64,000 nt of DNA from Ferrovibrio sp. (GTDB lineage: Bacteria; Pseudomonadota; Alphaproteobacteria; Ferrovibrionales; Ferrovibrionaceae), in the NCBI RefSeq assembly GCF_029255545.1, contig NZ_JANLJJ010000009.1, positions 21,287 through 85,286 of the forward strand. Reading direction: 5' to 3'. The notes under the pieces were generated by a model. The model saw only the letters and a program-made list of their open reading frames with translations. It made no database searches and was not told the DNA's origin. Position numbers and translations under genes: made by a program. Shown here in pieces: positions 59,566 to 64,000 of this stretch. Positions within the stretch are counted from its first letter, which is position 1. Every line of letters begins with the position of its first letter.

Positions 59566-60975
59566 CTATTCGGCCGGACGGTCAAGCTGCTGCGGCAGCA
59601 GGCCGGCGACGGGGGTGATGCCGGCGGCGCGCAGCGGTTCATGCGTCTCCGGTTCGTCGCCGCCCGGCGTCTTGCCCATCAGGCGCAGCAGGTAGAACAC
59701 GCCGGCTCCGAAGACGGCGAAATACACCACGATGAAGGCGAGCAGCGAGGCCGTCACACCAGGCAGGCCAATCGGCGAGACGGAGTCAGCGGTGCGCAGC
59801 AGGCCATAGATGGTGAAGGGCTGGCGCCCGACTTCCGTGGTGACCCAGCCGGCCAGCACGGCGATAAAACCGCTTGGACCCATCAGGATCGCGGCGCGAT
59901 GCAGCCAGGCATTGCTGTAGATCCGGCCGCCGAGGCGCATGACGAGGCTGACAAACCCCAGCGCCGCCATCAGCAGGCCGAGCCCGACCATGACGCGGAA
60001 GCTCCAGAACACGGTGGCGGCCGGCGGCCAGTTTTCGCGCGGAAAATCCTTCAGGCCCTTCAGTTCGCCATCCCAGTCATGGGTCAGGATCAGGCTGCCA
60101 AGCTTCGGGATCTCGATGGCGTATTTCGTCTCGGCGGCGTCGTTATCGGGCAGTCCGAACAGGATCAGCGGCGCGCCGCGATGGGTATCGTAATGCCCTT
60201 CCATCGCCGCAATCTTGGCCGGCTGGTGTTCCAGCGTGTTGAGGCCGTGCAGGTCGCCGGCGAAAACCTGGATCGGCGCCACGATGGCCGCCATCCACAT
60301 CGCCATCGAGAACATCACCCGCGCCGGCGCATTACTGCGGTCCTTCAGCAGGTGCCAGGCGCCGACCGCGCCGACCACAAGGGCGGTGGTGAGATAGGCC
60401 GCCAGCACCATATGCACCAGGCGATAGGGAAAGGACGGATTGAAGATTACGGCCCACCAATCCTCCGGCACGAACTGGCCGTTCGGCGCGATGGCATAGC
60501 CGGCCGGCGTCTGCATCCAGCTGTTCACCGCCAGGATCCAGAAGGCCGAAAAGAATGTGCCGGCCGCCACCATCAGGGTGGCGAAGGCATGCAGGCCCTT
60601 GCCGACGCGCTGCATGCCGAACAGCATCACACCGAGAAAACCGGCTTCGAGGAAAAAGGCCGACAATACCTCATAGCCCATGAGCGGCCCGATGATCGGC
60701 CCGGCCCGGTCGGAAAACACCGACCAGTTGGTGCCGAACTGATAGCTCATCACCAGGCCGGACACGACACCCATGCCGAAGGTGACGGCGAAGATCTTCA
60801 GCCAGAAACGGAAGACCTGCATGTAAACCTCGCGTTTGGTCGCGAGCCACAGGACTTCCAGAACGGCGAGATAGCTGGCCAGCCCGATGGTGAAGGCTGG
60901 AAAGATGATATGGAACGATACCGTGAAGGCGAATTGCAGCCGGGCGAGGAAAACGGGATCGAGCAACGCTTGCAT
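59566..60975 (-). CDS. cydA: Cytochrome bd ubiquinol oxidase subunit I
   Basis: A 469-residue heme subunit with nine or so helices. The N terminus has LQFAFTVSFHIIFPAFTIG with the heme-ligand His22, and RLVHMVLAAYLTTALVVG holds the second conserved His. The quinol region includes GWVTTEVGRQPFTIYGLLRT. The Q-loop appears short, as in CIO-type oxidases. First gene of the three-gene oxidase operon; a GGAGG site precedes the ATG. It is usually induced at low oxygen or under cyanide or nitric oxide stress. Confidence 0.96.
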   Translation of the reverse strand: MQALLDPVFLARLQFAFTVSFHIIFPAFTIGLASYLAVLEVLWLATKREVYMQVFRFWLKIFAVTFGMGVVSGLVMSYQFGTNWSVFSDRAGPIIGPLMGYEVLSAFFLEAGFLGVMLFGMQRVGKGLHAFATLMVAAGTFFSAFWILAVNSWMQTPAGYAIAPNGQFVPEDWWAVIFNPSFPYRLVHMVLAAYLTTALVVGAVGAWHLLKDRSNAPARVMFSMAMWMAAIVAPIQVFAGDLHGLNTLEHQPAKIAAMEGHYDTHRGAPLILFGLPDNDAAETKYAIEIPKLGSLILTHDWDGELKGLKDFPRENWPPAATVFWSFRVMVGLGLLMAALGFVSLVMRLGGRIYSNAWLHRAAILMGPSGFIAVLAGWVTTEVGRQPFTIYGLLRTADSVSPIGLPGVTASLLAFIVVYFAVFGAGVFYLLRLMGKTPGGDEPETHEPLRAAGITPVAGLLPQQLDRPAE

Positions 60976-61157
60976 CAGGGGCCTCCGGTCGGGATAACAA
61001 CGCGGAACATGGCAAAGCGTTCGATCAGGCTAACGCCATTTGCCGGATGTGGAAACAAATGCCGTGCGCATGCCGATGGTCAATTGCAGGACTCCGCGCG
61101 AATTGCCGCACTGCGGCATGGGGTCGCGCGACGATAGTGCCGGATATTGCAGATCGG

Positions 61158-61176
61158 CCCTGCAGCAATTGCAGGG
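61158..61176. repeat. Inverted repeat in the cydA-MFS divergent gap
   Basis: CCCTGCA (61158-61164) and TGCAGGG (61170-61176) form a perfect inverted repeat with a 5-bp centre, about 65 bp before the MFS start and 180 bp before cydA. A partial copy (CAATTGCAGGAC) lies at 61081-61092. It could be an operator for a regulator of either side. Confidence 0.4.
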
Positions 61177-61240
61177 ATCATGGCGGCAAATGCCTGTATG
61201 ATGCCATTCTCCTGTTCCTGTCCGCAGCCCTTCCCCACCA

Positions 61241-62683
61241 ATGCTGATTCCGCTGATCGTTGCCTGCGCGCTGTTCATGGAGAACCTGGATTCCAGCGTG
61301 CTGGCCACCGCCCTGCCCAGCATCGCGGAATCCCTGGGCGAAAGCCCGCTCAAGCTCAACCTCGCCATCACCTCCTACCTGTTCAGCCTGGCCGTGTTCA
61401 TCCCGGTCAGCGGCTGGGTGGCCGACCGCTTCGGGGCACGCACGGTGTTCCGCGCCGCCATCGCCGTCTTCACCATCGGCTCCCTGCTCTGCGGCCTGGC
61501 CGATTCCTTCTGGACCCTGGTGGGCGCGCGCGTATTGCAGGGGCTGGGCGGCGCCATGATGGTGCCGGTGGGCCGGCTGGTCATGCTGCGCTCGATTCCG
61601 AAATCCGAACTGGTCCGCGCCATCGCCTGGCTCACCGTGCCGGCGCTGGTGGGGCCGGTGATCGGACCGCCGCTGGGCGGTTTCCTCACCACCTATCTGT
61701 CCTGGCGCTGGATCTTCTGGATCAACCTGCCGATCGGCCTGCTGGGGATGGCGCTGGTGACGTTCTATATCCCCAATGTGCGGGAAGAGAATGTGCCGCC
61801 GCTGGACTGGCGCGGCTTCCTGCTCTCGGCGCTCGGGCTCTGCGGCCTGGTCTTCGGTTTCGAGACCATCGGCCGCGGCCTGCTGCCCGATGCGGTGGTG
61901 GCCGGCCTGCTGATCATGGGCAGTCTTGGCATCGGCCTCTATATCCGCCATGCGCGGCGCCACCCCCATCCGGTGCTGGATCTGAAGCTGCTGCGCGTGC
62001 CGACCTTCCGCTATGGCGTACTGGGCGGCTTTTTATTCCGTATCGGCGTCGGCGCCCTGCCCTTCCTGCTGCCGCTGATGCTGCAACTCGGCTTCGGCCT
62101 CACGGCATTCGAATCCGGCATGCTCACCTTCGTCTCGGCCGCTGGCGCATTGACCATGAAAATGGCGGCCGGACCAATCCTGCGCCGGCTGGGCTTTCGC
62201 AACGTGCTGATCGGCAATGCGATCCTGAGCGGCGCCTTCATCGCCATCTGCGGCCTGTTCCGGCCCGACACGCCGCATCTGCTGATCCTCGGCCTGCTGC
62301 TGTTTGGTGGTTTCTTCCGCTCGCTGCAATTCACCAGCATCAACACGCTGGCGGTATCCGACATCGAGACTGCGCGCATGAGCCGCGCCACCAGCTTCAC
62401 CAGCATGATGCAGCAACTCTCGCTGTCGGCCGGCGTGGCGGTCGGCGCCATGGTGCTGCACGCCACCGTCACCTGGGGCGGCGGACCGGAGCGGATCGGT
62501 CCCGCCGATTTCACGCCTGCCTTCCTCACGGTTGGCCTGACCGCCATGCTCTCGGCCATTATTTTCCTGCGCCTGCCGGCCGATGCCGGCGCCGAAGTGA
62601 GCGGCCATCGCCTGTTCGCGCCGACCCAGCGCCTGAGCCAGGGCACGCCACCACCCAGCGACCATCCCACCGAGAAGCCATGA
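61241..62683 (+). CDS. MFS drug transporter, DHA2 (EmrB/QacA) type
   Basis: A 480-residue exporter with fourteen predicted helices. Helix 1 has the DHA2 motif VACALFMENLDSSVLATALPSIA, then motif A GWVADRFGARTVFRAAI, and motif C-like ITYLSWRWIFWINLPIGLLGM follows, all typical of EmrB-like proton-driven exporters. The start lacks a good ribosome-binding site. It overlaps the next gene by 4 bp (ATGA). The exported compound is unknown; no MFP or TolC partner is nearby, so it probably works alone. Confidence 0.9.
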   Translation: MLIPLIVACALFMENLDSSVLATALPSIAESLGESPLKLNLAITSYLFSLAVFIPVSGWVADRFGARTVFRAAIAVFTIGSLLCGLADSFWTLVGARVLQGLGGAMMVPVGRLVMLRSIPKSELVRAIAWLTVPALVGPVIGPPLGGFLTTYLSWRWIFWINLPIGLLGMALVTFYIPNVREENVPPLDWRGFLLSALGLCGLVFGFETIGRGLLPDAVVAGLLIMGSLGIGLYIRHARRHPHPVLDLKLLRVPTFRYGVLGGFLFRIGVGALPFLLPLMLQLGFGLTAFESGMLTFVSAAGALTMKMAAGPILRRLGFRNVLIGNAILSGAFIAICGLFRPDTPHLLILGLLLFGGFFRSLQFTSINTLAVSDIETARMSRATSFTSMMQQLSLSAGVAVGAMVLHATVTWGGGPERIGPADFTPAFLTVGLTAMLSAIIFLRLPADAGAEVSGHRLFAPTQRLSQGTPPPSDHPTEKP

Positions 62684-63504
62684 CCGTATTCGATATCGCA
62701 TGGCTGGCCGTCCTGGCCCGCGGCCTCGCCACCGCCGGTTTCGTCGGCGGCGTGATCGCGCTGATGGAACGCAGCTCGCCCTTCATCGGCGGCATCGTGC
62801 TGGCTTTGCCCATCGTCACCGCGCCGGCCTATTTGTTTCTGCTGCTGCAGCATGATGCCGGCTTCATCGCCACCGCCGCCCAGGGCAGCCTGGCCACCAT
62901 CGGCGCGGTGCTGCTGTTCATCGCCGTCGTGATCGGACTGGCGCGGCATCTGCCGATGCCGGCCGTGCTGGCCTGCGCGCTGGGCACATGGTTCATGGTC
63001 GGGCTGGCAATCCGCCTACTGCCCGCCAGCATCTTCATCTCGCTCGGCATCCTGGCCGTTGCCGCGCTGATCGCCTGGCTGGTAGGCCGCACTGCATCGC
63101 TGACCGCGCCGGCCGCGCGCAGCCGTTCACCGCTGTTCGAGATCGTGCTGCGCGGCGCCATGGCGGGCGTATTGGTGATCGGCGTCAGCCTGCTGGCCGA
63201 ACTGTTCGGGCCGCGCATCGCCGGCATCTTCGCTTCCTTCCCGGTGGCATTGCTGGCGGTCTGCTGGTTCCTGCCGCGCCGGCTGGATGCCACAGGCATC
63301 CGTGCCGCCATGCGCGCGACCCAGATCGGCATGGTCAGCCATATCCCCTTCTTTTTCAGTCTGACGTTGTTGGGCCCGGTACTCGCGGCAGAGGACTGGC
63401 CGCGCTTCACTGCCTTCGGACTGGGGATTGCCGGTTCGCTGCTGGTGGCGCTGACCCTCGGCCTGCTGCGCCGGCGGCAGATGAAACGGGTTAACGCGGC
63501 CTGA
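62680..63504 (+). CDS. Polytopic membrane protein of unknown function
   Basis: A 274-residue inner-membrane protein with about eight helices in two halves. Conserved-looking segments include VGGVIALMERSSPFIGGIVLALPIVTAPAY and GPRIAGIFASFPVALLAV, suggesting an internal repeat (SPFIGGI and GPRIAGI). I do not recognise the family. It is translationally coupled to the MFS exporter by an ATGA overlap, so it may assist it or share its regulation. A terminator follows directly. Confidence 0.78.
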   Translation: MTVFDIAWLAVLARGLATAGFVGGVIALMERSSPFIGGIVLALPIVTAPAYLFLLLQHDAGFIATAAQGSLATIGAVLLFIAVVIGLARHLPMPAVLACALGTWFMVGLAIRLLPASIFISLGILAVAALIAWLVGRTASLTAPAARSRSPLFEIVLRGAMAGVLVIGVSLLAELFGPRIAGIFASFPVALLAVCWFLPRRLDATGIRAAMRATQIGMVSHIPFFFSLTLLGPVLAAEDWPRFTAFGLGIAGSLLVALTLGLLRRRQMKRVNAA

Positions 63505-63523
63505 GGGCTTTCTGGCCCTTTTT
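63504..63523 (+). terminator. Intrinsic terminator after the MFS operon
   Basis: AGGGC (63504-63508) and GCCCT (63515-63519) pair around a 6-nt loop, followed by TTTTT. The stem begins on the last base of the stop codon. Confidence 0.6.
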
Positions 63524-63578
63524 GCCGGCCCGGCCGCGTGCTACATGGCGCCATCCCTGAAAATAAGCATCCGTCGCC

Positions 63579-64000
63579 ATGACCATCCGCCTGAACCCGA
63601 TCTTCGCCGACGCGCCCACCACGATCTTCGAGACCATGTCGCGGCTGGCGCTGCAGCATGACGCGATCAACCTGGGCCAGGGCTTCCCCGACGATCCGGG
63701 CCCAGAGGATGTGCGCGCCAAGGCCGCGCAGGCCGTGGTATCGGGCTGGAACCAGTACCCGCCGATGATGGGCATCCCGGAGCTGCGTCAGGCGGTGGCC
63801 GCGCATTACAAACGCTTCCACACGCTGGAGCTCGACTGGCAGAGCGAGGTAATGATCACCTCGGGCGCCACGGAAGCCCTGGCCGACAGCCTGCTGGCCC
63901 TGCTGGAGCCGGGCGACGAGGTCGTGCTGTTCCAGCCGATGTACGATGCCTATCTGCCGCTGGTACAGCGCGCCGGCGGCGTCGCGAAATTCGTCACCCT
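63579..64000 (+). CDS. PLP-dependent class I/II aminotransferase, N-terminal part (cut by window end)
   Basis: About 140 residues of a fold-type I aminotransferase. The conserved start block is LALQHDAINLGQGFPDDPGP, then WNQYPPMMGIPELRQAVAAHYKRF, and the cofactor phosphate loop is MITSGATEALADSLLALLEPGDEVVLFQPMYDAY. The pattern resembles kynurenine/methionine (YbdL-like) aminotransferases of COG0436. The PLP-binding Lys lies beyond the window end, so activity cannot be checked. The start ATG at 63579 is followed by the conserved N-terminal sequence. Confidence 0.9.
   Translation, partial: MTIRLNPIFADAPTTIFETMSRLALQHDAINLGQGFPDDPGPEDVRAKAAQAVVSGWNQYPPMMGIPELRQAVAAHYKRFHTLELDWQSEVMITSGATEALADSLLALLEPGDEVVLFQPMYDAYLPLVQRAGGVAKFVT

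Noticed and set aside
61147-63504. A 785-codon plus-strand frame covering the MFS gene and the next gene
   Set aside because: Only its last 274 codons (from 62680) are real; the rest is an out-of-frame reading of the MFS gene, Arg/Pro-rich without transmembrane pattern.
62829-63821. A 330-codon minus-strand frame at the right end
   Set aside because: It overlaps the coupled membrane protein and the aminotransferase start, both of which have recognisable sequence; it has none.

Overview
The window is about 65% G+C, densely coded on both strands, and reads as ordinary chromosome of a free-living alphaproteobacterium, most likely of the Rhodospirillales type. The clues are an aerobic cobaltochelatase pair (CobS/CobT) beside a J-domain protein and BolA, an aroK-aroB pair divergent from a xerD locus, a malyl-CoA lyase, a TakP-like TRAP transporter and a cyanide-insensitive type bd oxidase. 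I cannot fix the genus. I see no insertion sequence, prophage, CRISPR array, tRNA or rRNA.

Layout. 1-4.1 kb: cobT (cut by the window edge), cobS, a J-domain protein, bolA, a small ribbon-helix-helix protein behind an AT-rich nested palindrome, and an AEC permease. 4.1-10.2 kb: aroB and aroK facing a small membrane protein, a large secreted protein and xerD, then malyl-CoA lyase. 10.2-15.8 kb: a surface-polysaccharide locus with a WbpM-like epimerase/dehydratase, a WecA-like sugar-phosphate transferase, a GT4 glycosyltransferase and a divergent nucleotide-sugar dehydrogenase. 15.9-21.6 kb: a His-rich COG0523 metallochaperone GTPase coupled to a kinase-like protein, an asparaginase-like protein, an rRNA/tRNA methyltransferase, a PilZ (c-di-GMP) protein and a DUF3606 protein.

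21.8-27.7 kb is the most distinctive region. An exported TPR-CHAT caspase-like protein carries an EF-hand-like loop between its His and Cys. It faces a CHASE2-adenylate cyclase and a secreted FecR-like protein. 27.8-30.4 kb holds rpsA and cmk, followed by a 425-bp non-coding stretch with 21-bp tandem repeats. 31.3-33.5 kb is an ECF42-type sigma factor locus (YciI/DGPF protein, sigma factor, SRPBCC protein) in which two intergenic regions carry the same promoter-like signature, TGTCGG-17 nt-CGTC. 33.5-43.2 kb carries transporters (SBP, EamA, NCS2 purine permease, SLC13), a TetR regulator with a YecD-like hydrolase, trxC, an EF-G-like GTPase and a GST.

43.6-53 kb contains a compact transglutaminase / ATP-grasp-alpha-E / transglutaminase-DUF2126 operon, of a type predicted to make or modify peptides. 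Upstream of it lies a gamma-glutamyltransferase that appears to be the last gene of a TRAP-transporter operon (53-56 kb). 56.3-64 kb has a GNAT enzyme, a COG3650 lipoprotein, an RluA pseudouridine synthase, the cydA-cydB-DUF2474 oxidase operon, an MFS exporter with a coupled membrane protein, and the start of a class I/II aminotransferase.

The three loci most worth experimental attention are the CHAT/CHASE2/FecR-like trio, the ECF42 regulon with its matching promoters, and the amidoligase-transglutaminase cluster with the TRAP-GGT operon beside it. All function calls come from reading motifs by eye; no database search was run.
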